DNA of 64,000 nt from the NCBI GenBank assembly GCA_942159475.1, contig OW804095.1, forward strand, positions 63,206,773 to 63,270,772. The letters are read 5' to 3'. The notes below the pieces were generated by a model, which was given only the letters and a program-made list of their open reading frames with translations, was not told where the DNA came from and made no database searches. This DNA is from Sthenelais limicola (lineage: Eukaryota > Annelida > Polychaeta > Phyllodocida > Sigalionidae). Both the position numbers and the translations under genes were made by a program. Of this stretch, positions 24,883 to 35,620 are shown one piece after another (position 1 is the stretch's first letter; every line of letters begins with the position of its first letter).

Positions 24883-26025
24883 AGAATATGTTACCAATTG
24901 TGCGTGGTCATGAATGCTTTCATACGATACAATCCCAATAGATTTCTAGAGTTTACTGGATAAATTCCAAGAGTTTTTTGTTTTTATCACACCATCCAAG
25001 TATCACCATCAGCATAAAGCATAGACTAACTTGCTGAATATTAATTAGATTGACTTCCTTTATATTGCAATGAATTCCCCATGTCTAAAAACATAGAAAA
25101 GGTATATTTACACATGAATATATGTTGATTATATGCAAGTTATGGTGTTTCTTGAGTTCACCCGATGCATTTAAGGGAGGTTTTTTCTTCATTTTTCTCA
25201 GTATCAGTATACCAACTTGCTAAATTCTGATTATATCCACTTTATTCATATTGCACTGGATTCCTGATGTCTAAAAACATAGAAAAAGTGTATTTGCACT
25301 TGAATATATCTTGATTATACCCTGAGTTATGGTGTTCCAAAGTTTTAGTGGCAGCCATTTTGTTTTTCATGTGGTTTTGGGCATGGTCCCTGACCTAGAT
25401 TTTCTGGGCCTTTTAGTATATTAATAAGGCATATCAATAGTATCCAAAACAGTTCAGAAACTGTCTTTTACAATTTGTCCCAGGTCTAATTTCTCCTAGA
25501 CTATACCTGAAAGATCATCAGTCTTAAAAGGGGTTTGTTCTATTACCCCTAGGGGGCTTTTGGGGTGAGTTTCCCATGTGCAGTACTAACTATGGTTGCC
25601 CCAATTGTAGTTTCACTTTCCATAAGTCAATTTAGCATCATAAGAGCTTTCATAAGAGCCTACTAAGAAGGTTCTATGATGACTTTGAAAATTTGGCCCT
25701 TGTGAGCTGAAAACTGTCAGCCATCTTGGATTTGACGGTCAAAGCAAGGTCAAATCATCAAACTGATATCAGATATGAATTCCTCAACCCCCAAAACCCT
25801 AATAAGCATATACTGGACTGCATGGTAGGCCAAACCATTGAAATATAAGTTGTCATAGTGGTCGATGTCGGCCATTTTGGATTTGGGGCTCTCCCGGGGT
25901 TTCCCCGCATTTTCGCGAGGGTCGCCCCCGCTCATTTTTTTATTTGCCCTTCATAGATGTCAAATCCACTGAGAAACCAACCTTCGCTCTCAACGGTCAC
26001 AGAAGTGCTCCAGATGACCCAACTA
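24883..26025 (-). repeat. right inverted arm of the large DNA element
   Basis: Complement of the left arm. It carries the same 61-codon frame at 25935-25750, which is a consequence of the repeat rather than evidence for a gene. Confidence 0.8.
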
Positions 26026-26028
26026 TTC

Positions 26029-27830
26029 AGCTATGTGGTTGAAATAATACATCGACTGCTTAACATTGTGCTGTTGTTTCAATCATGTAGGACAAGCACT
26101 AGCAATGTTTCATAGTCCTTTTATCAAATCCTCCCCATCAGAAAGCGTCTGAACATGGATAATATGTTGTGGCTTGACAAACGATGACAAGCCTCACTGG
26201 AGATCATGTGATAAAATCAATAATGGTTGGAATTTGATGTGATGAAAAGGAAAAACAAACTGGAATGGATGTGGTGGTCCGCGGTTTGATGGAGGCCTTA
26301 CAATTACAATGCCATTATGTAGCATTTGGAACATTCCCAGTAGGATTTCATCAGACCGCTGAAACTGTTCAAGAAATCTTATGAATGCATTAACGCTTGC
26401 ACTAGTTTAATACCTAATTATCCTACGATATATATGGAAGTGCTATCTCTATAAATACTTCCTTCAAACGTAAGAAATTGCACCCAGAGGGCATGAACCA
26501 GAGTATTGGATGATATATGATCAGCATTTACAGGAATGTGGATAAATGACATATTGTCCTGCTCCAGCTAAGAGACCATTTATCTCAGTATTAATGTCAG
26601 ATCATAAAGAATACAAGATCAAAGGCCACTAATGATAATATTTGCTTACATCGGAGAGCTCTGCTTTCAACATAGTGCCGTGTGTTACTACGAAGCTTGA
26701 ACATTTTGCACGAAGCCCTATACCATCTAGCAATAGCTACTGACTGAGATAATTGGATAAAAGCAAGAATTGCAACTGTGTGTTGATAAATTCTCTGTGG
26801 TAATCCTTAATTATTGTATCAATATGTAAATTGCTATTGCACGTATGTTTTATGAACTGCTGTCAAGGTTCATTCATACATTCACATGACTAAAGGATTT
26901 AATTTAATTTAACAGTAAGTTTACACAGATACATTGAGTGTAACGAGGCAAAACACTTATAGTCCTCTGCTACATACACACGGATTCAGGCCTACTTCCT
27001 TGACAATAGGTCTACAGTGTATATTGGTCAGTGCATTTATAATGTAGTACACAATAAGCACCTTTTACTAATGCAAAAACCCTTAAATTCATACTTTATA
27101 GAAAGACTTCCCTTTCACACACTGAACCGACACTAAAGAAAAATAATACCATGCTGCAAAAACAACATTAAAAGAAGTGACCTTCAAGTAGGGCAATCCA
27201 TTGTCTCATTCAGCTGCTTACAGAACATGGCATACTATGTGTTTAAGGACTACTTTGAAAATATGGCCTTTCGTCAGCGACAATGAAAATTGCCGGAGCT
27301 TGTTTTTGCCCCCTTAGCCTATGGTTGATGACGGGTGCCGGCTCTCCTATTGTTTGATGGATACAGCAAGGGCAATGTTCATCTCCTTACGGTCATAAAG
27401 CGTCAGTCTGGAAGTTTTATAAGCTCAGTTTTTAAATGTTGTATTCCAGCGTGTTTTTAATAAGTGGTGGATCGAGGTCCTGAAGGCAACCCAATAGAAA
27501 ATTTCCAAAATAATGTACATCGTAGATTTTTAAGGGAATTTTCGTCTGAACAAACTGCTTTTGCCCAAACTTTTTGATCAGACGTCCCTTCAGATAAATA
27601 AATATACGGATACAACTTCGGAGAATAATCCATGATTATATATTTCATAAAGGCACGTTATAAATGAAGGCACGTTTTTCTTTTATACTTAAACTCAGTC
27701 AATAAACATAGTTCACCTAAAACCCGACTACGTCTTGTTAAGAAAATATTTATGGATGGTAGCCCAGCAGACCAATCTCTAAGAGCATTAATGAATGCCT
27801 GGGTATTTGAATTAAATGATATCATTATAA
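26029..27830. other. intron sequence with no recognised gene or element
   Basis: AT-rich. The frame at 27648-27457 (minus) shows no family resemblance. Nothing is supported. Confidence 0.4.
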
Positions 27831-28169
27831 TTAGTCACTTTTAATCATTTCTCCATCATCTAAATGCCACGTAAACCGTAGTGCTATATCCCTCGCCTCT
27901 CCCAAGTACCTGAACTTTAAAGGCAATGAATGAAATATTTCAACTAGGCAGTCAATATATCTAAGAAAGCGATTGGAAAATAATGTTCTGGCGTTAGAAA
28001 AACAGTCAGATTGACATTTAGAGCTTCTTTGGACAACTAACGTTCGATGACCTGTAGTACCTCTGCTGGCAATGGCAATCATTCTGTCATCTCTGCTTTT
28101 TAAGGAATAGTTGCTTAAATTGATAACACTACAAATAAGCTCAGAGGGCAAAACCGAAGTACCGTCCAA
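27831..28169 (-). pseudogene. 112-codon frame, possibly a retroelement C-terminal fragment
   Basis: This is one of the longest frames in the intron outside recognised elements. It contains LPSELICSVINLSNYSLKSR, then RTLVVQRSSK, a Cys/Phe segment and HSLPLKFRYL. That order (LP..I, a TLVVP-like strand, then a F..N.LP-type segment) is reminiscent of the C-terminal tail after the reverse transcriptase domain of LINEs. No RT motifs are found upstream. Composition is protein-like rather than low-complexity, but there is no decisive motif. It may be a chance ORF. Confidence 0.25.
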
Positions 28170-30640
28170 AATTTGTTTTCACGTGAATAGATATTTTGCA
28201 TGTTTGTGAAAAGATACGTTGCGATACGTTTTATTTAGCCAAATGCATATCCTTAGAAAAGCGAGTTTATAATTCTACATCAAAGAAACATCTATATATT
28301 ACACATGTCCATGCTCTAGATGATACGTAGAGTATGGCTGATTTGTTTGGACATTTTTTGGTCAAAAACTAAAACCATCTAATCAAGCTATAAGTATGTC
28401 TGCGTATATAATAGAAATCCTAACACGTTCATTATTTTACACAGTCTGGAATCTGTACAATTCTTGATTATTATAATTTGCATAATATATAAATCGATGT
28501 TCCATTCTGTAACATCAATAACATTGGAAATGATTATTACTGTTTATTTCTTAAACATATTCTTAAAAAAGCAATCTCCTGGAAAACTTATGAGATCCAT
28601 TGCATTCATCTTTGAATGAGGAAATCCGCCAAACAAAAAGGAAATGAAATTGTCATTTTCCCGAAAGAGACATAATTCATTCTGCGTTTCCGCTGACATT
28701 GATTAATCAATGTTATTTTTATGATTTTATTGTTTTGAAGAGGGCATGTAATAGCATAATGTAAAATGTCCTGCCATTGCTTCAAGAAAAACACATTAAC
28801 GATATTTGAAAATCGTTTTGTATTGAGTCTTGAAAGACTTTTTAGTCGGAGGAATGGTATTTGTCTTCGATTTAAAAAGCTTATTTGTACTCATTACACG
28901 AGATTCCAGCCTTCCTCCATAATTACATTTTTTATAAAACCACAAATCTCTTATTAAATCTGACAAATATACCAATTAACGTCCGACCCTAATGATATAA
29001 CATTATCTTATGAGTTCAACAGTTATTTTTCATTGCCTTTTAATTCATTACTTTCTTATGCTAATTAAATCATTATAGCCGGTAAAGGTCAGATGTACGC
29101 CCAACAATTTAGGTAAATATTACAATGGACAGTGGATAGAGCCTAGTATTCACTGCAATAGGGATTGAGTGTGCGAGCTTTGGTCGTATTTATCACCAAC
29201 TATAAAAATCATTAATCATGTTTCTGTTCTCATTTGTCTCTCGTCCATCACCATGTAGGTAGCTAAATTGTTGCTGGATCGGTTTAGGAAAGCAACGCGG
29301 GAGAGTCGCTGATTACCACGGAGCTATTATCTCAGCAAGTTCGTTCCAGTTTTTTTGTCAACAATAAAGGTGGGTGATGCGTCTGGCATAGGCATGTAGG
29401 CAAAGATTTTATCAAATATATTTGTAATGGTATTAATTTCATATCCATCCCATCGAAAGAAAACGATTTAAGGATTCAATGGACTACAAAACCATTGTGG
29501 CCTGTTTTTTGTCTTCTAGCTTTAAGGTCAGAATGTAGCCTTGTCAGCTATCGAACAGTCAGGGAAATTATTGATATCATAGTAAATATTAACTAAGGAG
29601 ATTGTCAGAACAAAGGTAAAGTCATAAATCAAACATTGATAGTTTTGATAGGTCTCATTGCTCGACCTCTTCAGTCATTAGTGCAAGGCCCTAGAGTCAA
29701 CCCAAATGATGGATGTTGGGTTCGAGAAGGTGTTTACCAGTCAGGGTTAGGGGATTGCCTGCATGGACCCAGGTGATTACTTGGTTCCTGTATGTGGCAT
29801 GAAGCAAGGAAGCCGCAAATCATGGGGTTTATGGACCCACCTGTGCCTCTGTTATCAAAAGAGATCTATGTCATCGAACCTAGGTTCTCCTTCATACATT
29901 GTATAAAAAATATAGTGTTATAAATCTAGAGGTGCCTATTAAGATGCATTATTTATCATCATCGCCCTTGTTTGTTGTAGAAGGACGTGAGGTTATTCTC
30001 CTCCGCAGGAATGAGTGAATATAGATTCATGTAATGTATGGACACATGTTTAAGAAAAGAGAGATAGCTTGAATGTATCTATGGAATAGTGTACACGAAC
30101 AAGAAGACCCATTTAGATCTTGTATTTGTCGACTACACAGGGGAAATAGATGCGGTGAAAGCCTTACGGAAGCTTTCCTGAAGCTAGGAGAGCTGGCCAA
30201 AATGCACTTCATTCCAAAGTCACTTTAAGGGAAGATATCTTTGTATTATGGATGAGCCTCCTCTAAGTTATTTCAGGAGAACATATGAACCAAATTGAAT
30301 CATCGTGAAATGATTTCTAAAAGTGCTGTTGACATTACCACATAAGGCATATTGGGCTTTGGGCTATTAATTTCTGTTCACACTATACGCTGTAGATTTC
30401 AAATGAAATTCCTGCCCGATACATTTCGGTTTGCTTGGTTCTGTTCACACTATTCAAAACTAGGCTCAAATAACATTGAGAATGTGAAGCCTTCTCTATC
30501 CCTATTTCCTAAGTATGATCATAAACTGCCTCCCTCTCAGCTCTCCTGCCCTTGATATAACCATCTTAAATGTGTTGATAAGGGCGTAAAGCAACCAATC
30601 TCACTCATCACCAAATGCGAAGCAAATTGCATTGAATCGA
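28170..30640. other. intron sequence with no recognised gene
   Basis: AT-rich. A tRNA-like gttgggttcgagaagg at about 29717-29732 has no convincing A box at the right spacing, and other frames are short. Nothing is supported. Confidence 0.4.
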
Positions 30641-30642
30641 CT

Positions 30643-30823
30643 CCTAGAAACCACCTACACCGTAGGTGGATTCTAGAAATATTGTGCGTTACCACTGCTT
30701 AAGGAATAATTTTCGAGGTTTTTTCTGGTCGCGGTCTCTATAGCGTCAGGGAGTTCGAGGGCGAAGCCCGAGAATTCCCTGACGCTATAGAGACCGCGAC
30801 CAGAAAAATCCGAGAAAATTATT
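30643..30823. repeat. two adjacent hairpins (MITE-like)
   Basis: The first hairpin, 30651-30669, is CCACCTAC-acc-GTAGGTGG with cctagaaa/ttctaga flanks. The second, 30705-30823, has arms of about 57 bp: ctggtcgcggtctctatagc and the continuing gtcaggga are inverted exactly at 30776-30803, and aataattttc is inverted at the outside. The loop is gttcgagggcgaagcccgagaa, itself partly self-complementary. The gagggcg..gcccgaga core is shared with the MITE at 9994-10157. Confidence 0.75.
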
Positions 30824-30898
30824 GCTTTTAGAAGAGAATTGATGAGATTTCCTTAATGTTAGAGCAAAAAAGATACACAAACCTTCTTTATTCCGTCC

Positions 30899-30931
30899 AA
30901 AAACATCCAAAAACATCCAAAAACATCCAAA
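30899..30931. repeat. 10-11-bp tandem repeat (aaaaacatcc)3
   Basis: Three uninterrupted units of caaaaacatc between the hairpin and the duplicated promoter-like block. Confidence 0.7.
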
Positions 30932-30959
30932 ATATCATGCAAATCGTCAGCCTTTCTAT

Positions 30960-31330
30960 GAGACCGGAAGTGATTGCACTGCTTTAATCGGAACCTACAT
31001 AATACCGCGACGGCTGACCGAATGAAGCTTCAGCCACAACAGCCAATCAGAGGAGCGTATTCGCTAATGTTTATGTTCAGCCAGCCGGCCTGTTTTCGCA
31101 AGGTTCCGCTGCTTGCTATCCAAAGCATCGGACACCGCTTTAATCGAAACCTACATGATACCGCGACGGCTGGCCAAGTGAAGTGGGCGGGGCTTAGCGG
31201 AGAAACAGCCAATCAGAGGTGCGTATTCGCTAATGTTTATGTTCAGTCAGCCGGCCTGTTTTCGAAAGGTTCCGCTGCTTGCTATCCAAAGCATCGGACA
31301 CTTCCGGTTCTCAAATGCCGTGTTGCGTGT
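30960..31330. promoter_or_regulatory. duplicated promoter-like block
   Basis: The sequence is GC- and CpG-richer than its surroundings. It consists of two copies of a ~156-166-bp unit starting gctttaatcg (30981 and 31137). Each copy has CCAATCAGAG, a CCAAT-box type site. The second has a 10-bp insertion region with GGGCGGGGC, an Sp-type GC box. ETS/GABP-type sites flank the pair: CCGGAAGTG at the left (about 30964) and CACTTCCGG at the right (about 31300). Combined CCAAT, GC-box and ETS sites are typical of TATA-less animal promoters. No spliced host gene was recognised downstream, so it may belong to a mobile element or be a nested promoter. Confidence 0.4.
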
Positions 31331-31642
31331 GTATAGGGACTTAAAATAGAAATAAATAAAAGATTTGAATCGGTAGAAATGTTTTAAATAGTGTTTGAGC
31401 CCGATAGCGAAGATTTAGTCGACGGGAATCAAGTAATAAATGAATGAAGAGTTCAGAACCCATACGTGCGACCGGAAGAGATGTGGAGACCCTTCGGCAT
31501 AGCCACTCATGTGCACCGTCACTTGGCGTTGCATTGTGTACGGTAGTCTATATAGCGCACAGAGGATTTCATTCGAAAGTCCCCGGTCCGGGTGCGTGCA
31601 AGCGGCTGTGTATAGCAAACTTCAGCCTCGTCATGCCCACCA

Positions 31643-31727
31643 GTTCCGTAGTATAGTGGTCATAGTGCTTGACTTCGGCGGAGAACGTTGAGTGTTCGAG
31701 CCTCGTCAGGTCCTTTGGCTTTTTTTT
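31643..31727 (+). mobile_element. tRNA-like unit with RNA polymerase III terminator
   Basis: TTCCGTAGTATAGTGGTCAT is an A-box region like those of Asp/Glu tRNAs. GTGTTCGAGCC about 35 bp later is a B-box, with a GAG/CTC T-stem. An eight-base T run at 31720-31727 would terminate Pol III. The anticodon and acceptor stems do not pair well, so this is a tRNA pseudogene or SINE head rather than a working tRNA. Confidence 0.5.
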
Positions 31728-31732
31728 CATTC

Positions 31733-31975
31733 TCTTGATCTATGGAGACGGAAGTCTTGATCTATGGAGACGGAAGTCTTGATCTATGGCGACGGAAGAC
31801 TGAAGTCTTGATCTATGGAGACGGAAGTCTTGATCTATGGAGACGGAAGTCTTGATCTATGGAGACGGAAGTCTTGATACTGATCTATAGGGACTGATAC
31901 TGATCTATAGGGACTGCTATAGGGACTGATACTGATCTATAGGGACTGATCTATGGGGACGGAAGTGGTTTGAGG
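31733..31975. repeat. 22-bp minisatellite
   Basis: About six units of tcttgatctatggagacggaag, followed by shorter variants of ctgatctatagggactgata. It sits directly behind the tRNA-like unit. Each unit includes ACGGAAGT, an ETS-like core. Confidence 0.85.
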
Positions 31976-32699
31976 GAATCTATAGAGAAAAAAAACCTCC
32001 CAGAATCTCATCAGATCGATTCTAATAGGCGGTAGAACAGGTGAGATGAGAGACGCCATTTTTTAATCACTTTTCCGGATTACGCCTAGCAGAGCAAGTC
32101 GCAAGCGGGGAGGCTCACAAATTTTCTTCTAGAATCACCGTTCTCCTTCATCTATCATCCTCCGTCACTTATCTTGTGTAGTGCCACTCGCCCTTCTTTC
32201 TTACCTTTTAAGGCTCGAAGAGTAAATTAGGGTTTGTTTCAGGCTGTTCGACCAATAGGGGCTGCTAGTCTCGTGACCTCATTCTAACTATAGGTTGGGA
32301 AACCCCCACTGACGGCACCCCACTTGGGGACCAACGCGTTGGTGACCCCTATATCATAACAATACGTTGGAAATGACAGCAGTTTTCTCCCTAATATAAA
32401 GATCAGATAATATATGTAAATGCCTATGATTCATTAGCAACGTGTTTGTTATCAATAATCAAAATACGGTTAAGAGTGTGACCACCCTGAATGATGTATT
32501 AGATTATGTTCTTTATCTCCCATAGTGTTTTTTTTTGTTTTTTTTGTTTTTTTTTTTTTCGAGGGGGAAGGGAGTCGACATTGCCACGTTCAATTATTTA
32601 TCTCCCATAGTGATCATATATAGGCTATACTCCCGACATTTTGACAGGACCCACCCCGCCCCTTTCTCGGCCAATCTCGGCCGCTCTTGTGACACAATT
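31976..32699. other. segment between the minisatellite and the retrotransposon ORFs
   Basis: It holds a consensus 5' splice donor on the plus strand (CAGGTGAGA at about 32039) followed by GCCATTTTT, and a poly-T/G tract at 32527-32560. The 5' terminal repeat of the DIRS-type element should lie here, but no repeat matching the 3' side was found by eye. Confidence 0.3.
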
Positions 32700-32726
32700 G
32701 CAGGCCCTATAACTCTGAGTGACGAG

Positions 32727-33976
32727 ATGCAGGTAAACATGGACAGCAGGCAGCAGACTGGGACCAACAGTGGTCAGCCCTCTCCCGCTACTCCGCAAGT
32801 TTCTCCTTCTCCTAGCCTATAGAGATCTCCAAGATTTTCAGGAGTCAGTCACTACTGTCTGAATATGTGTCAAACATGGAGAACCAACGTTTCACCCAGA
32901 CCAACTCTGGCTCAATGGCCAGGCCGTCTTCGGGTCAGAGTTCTAGCTCTTGGCTCCCGCCAACACTGGGATTATTATGGATATCCTTATGACCAGGACC
33001 AAGGATATTCTAGTCACTACTATTACCTGCATTATGACCAGTCGGATAAAATGGGAGGTTTGGTGCAAAAATCAAGTGGCAGGGACAGATTAAGGTCTCC
33101 ACTCAGGATTTCTACACAAAATGCGCAGGCAAGTACCTCTTACCAGGGCAGCCATTATCCCTCCCCCAGCTTTCTTCCTCCTCCACCTCTTTACGGCATG
33201 AGCCCCAGGTCTTCGATTAGCACTTTGAGGATTCCCCTTCCCCCACTGGGAAGTCCTGGGGGTAACCCCACTGCCGGGATACCCCTTCTGGTTCAGTCAG
33301 AAATGATGTCACGGATAACATAATGGTGAGCAAAGGCAAGGAGGAGACTGCACCAGAGGAAGAATCAACGGGCATCTCCTCTTCTCTAGTGGATGTTCTG
33401 TCTGCGAACACAAAGGTTGGTAGTGACATTCAACACAAGGAAATTACCAAATTTGTCACTTATGTGTTTAATGCTCCCCCCAAAGTGAAAGTCCTCAATG
33501 ATATCAAAGACAGACAGAAATGCCCGAACAACATTGAGGCACTGGAAATTCCCTTCATTCCCGAAACCATCTGGTCTGCCATGTTACCCGGGAATAGAAC
33601 CAAGGATGGCACCATTCAGAGTTTCGAAAAGATCCTACTCCACTCAGCTTCAGCTTGTACCAAGGTGGCTTACACCTTGCTGGAATAACGTTCTAGAACT
33701 GAGCTCACAGAGATCAAGGATCTAGTAGACAAAGGTCTTAGACATATCAGGCATGCTATAGCTCTCCAAACCATCTACAATCAGCAGTGTTGCACCAAAT
33801 GCAGACATGAACTAGTTGCTCCTAACTTCAATGAACAGTACAGGGAAATGGCTTCAAACATGAAATGCTTCCCTACCACTACTATGAACCTTCTGGGAGA
33901 TAACCTAGAAGACAACATAAAATCCCTTGATGCAAGCAAGAAACTTTCTGTCATCGTTGATCAACCTTCTACCTAA
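32727..33976 (+). pseudogene. DIRS-type Gag (ORF1), disrupted
   Basis: The N-terminal part (32727-33322) is Ser/Gln/Pro/Tyr-rich and split over frames by a stop at 32820-32822 and frame changes. From 33323 one frame runs to 33976 and holds the conserved Gag core: CPNNIEALEIPFIPETIWSA, then LLHSASACTKVAYTLL, then IRHAIALQTIYNQ, YREMASNMKCF and a NLLGDNLEDNI stretch. This matches the 'P.vn..iW..l', repeated-Leu helix and 'LFGD' signatures of DIRS/Ngaro ORF1 products. One in-frame TAA at 33686-33688 interrupts it; the same frame continues past the stop as recognisable Gag. An Asn/Lys/Gly-rich basic tail follows. Confidence 0.75.
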
Positions 33977-35620
33977 AGAAAATCAGAATAACAACACAAA
34001 AAATGGTGGAAACAACAACAACAACAGTAATAAAAAGTCCAACCAAGGATAGAAGAAGAGCTACAACGGTTATAAGGGCTCAAAAAACTACACAGCCCCT
34101 CAGAAGAAGCGGGGCAATCAACAAAAACAGGGGTGCCACTACAACAGGGAACCAAAGAAAGTATTCAACGACTATGACTGGAGGGATTCTTGCAACAACA
34201 AAAGTCACTCCCGGCATTATTAGAGGTACAACATGTTTTCATTAAGACTTTACGCCAGTCAAAACCTTTCACTCTAACTTCAAAAGGACCAATTCCTATG
34301 TTTTCCAAACCTGGTAATCTGTCTTACCACCTTTACGACTGGGAACGCATCACCTTTGATCCGTTTATCATCAAGTTCATTCAAGGTATTACCCTGGATT
34401 TCAAAAAGAATCCTACGCAAAGTTTCAGACTCACCTGTATGCCTTTGGGCCAACACGGAAAGCTGCAGTTGACCAGTAGGTTAACAAGCTAATCACAAAA
34501 GGAATTGTTTCTGAGATTAGTTGGTCCGACATCTCTTTTCTTTTTAATGCCTTTGTGGTACCAAAACCAAATGATTAGTGGAGGCTCATCATCGACCTCA
34601 CCATCCTCAATACGTACTATTATATCATGAGGTGTACAATGATAACTATATTTTATGAGTATATGTCTGTCCACCTGGTGGTATAACCGTACATGCAGAA
34701 CGTGCACTTCAAAATGGACAGCCTTCAAACAGCCATTGAAATGCTACATCCAAATTCTTTTATGTGTTCATTAGATCAACAAGAAGCTTACTTCTCATTA
34801 TCTTTGCACCATGCATATTGCTCATACATCACCTTTCCATGGGAAGGTGTGTTCTACCAATTCAATTGTGTTCCCTTTGGCCTTACCACGGCACCATTCA
34901 TATTCACTAGAATCATGAAACCAAATTTTTTGGCTTTATCCTGAACTCAAGCACTATGGAAGTGTATCCAACCCAAGAAAAGAGGCAAACGGCATGGAAC
35001 TGTATCAACGAGTTGATATTTAATCACATGGACACCTTCCCCATTAGATTCATTTCTTCCATCATTGGTATGATGGTGGATCTGTGTAAGGGCATTGACT
35101 ATGGCCTAGCCCATTACAAACACATCAAGAAGGACAAGATCATAGCCACTAAATGGAACTGCGGTGATAGAGACAGACCTATGGCCTTGTCATCTGACAC
35201 ACTCCTAGATCTTCAATGGTGGCAAGAAAACCTACCATGGAGCGTAAAGAAAATAAGAACCGTTTCCCCTAAGATCACATTGTTCCCAGTAACCTGTGAT
35301 GATGGTTGGGGTACGTCCTTGGAGACCTCACAGCCAACGGTGAATGGGATGACTACGAGAAAGGTTACCATATAAATGCTAAGGAGATCTTAGCTGTTAA
35401 ATATGGTATTTTCTCTCTACTACAGGACATTTCCCAAACTCATATCCTGCGTAATGCAACACAACTACCGACAAACCCTAATCCTAAAACCTCAACCAGA
35501 AAATCTGTTCCCAAACAATGGGAGAAATCAGGATCCAAAGGTAGCAAAGACAAGCCTCGTCTGCACTCTCTTCTCAACAAAAATGCTGACTCTTTAAATT
35601 TACTAAGGCATTATACATTC
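33977..35620 (+). pseudogene. DIRS-type reverse transcriptase-RNase H, catalytic block deleted
   Basis: In order: the pre-RT segment GNLSYHLYDWERITFDPFI (about 34310-34370), the RT fingers block KGIVSEISWSDISF with VVPKPND and LIIDLTILN broken by a stop, then FKMDSLQTAIEML, SLDQQEAYFSLSLH (first catalytic region) and FNCVPFGLTTAPFIFTRIMK (to about 34920). Within about 10 bp the sequence jumps to FGFILNSSTMEVYP, the segment that normally follows the palm's YxDD motif. Roughly 50 residues including YxDD are therefore missing, and the enzyme is dead. About 75 bp of extra sequence seem to be inserted before FKMDSL. After the connection domain (WWQENLPW), RNase H begins as CDDGWG and continues in another frame as HINAKEILAVKYG. 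The rest of RNase H is not recognisable. Confidence 0.75.

Larger units (their letters stand above)
22181..26025. mobile_element. large DNA element with 1.14-kb terminal inverted repeats
   Basis: The element starts TAGTTGGGTCATCTGGAGC and ends with the complement of the same sequence. The two arms are nearly identical over more than 1 kb, including a shared 61-codon frame whose translation is identical in both. They flank a 1.56-kb centre that holds a decayed coding fragment on the minus strand. The trinucleotide TTC flanks both ends (22178-22180 and 26026-26028), a possible 3-bp target duplication; a TA duplication is the alternative reading. I cannot place it in a superfamily. The close arm match suggests recent insertion or gene conversion. 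Confidence 0.7.

Noticed and set aside
30974..31336. 120-codon plus frame with an internal protein repeat
   Set aside because: The repeat comes from the 156-166-bp DNA duplication of the promoter-like block. The frame has no other support.
31643..31712. Functional tRNA-Asp/Glu gene
   Set aside because: A and B boxes are present but the anticodon and acceptor stems do not pair. It is treated as a tRNA-derived pseudogene or SINE head.
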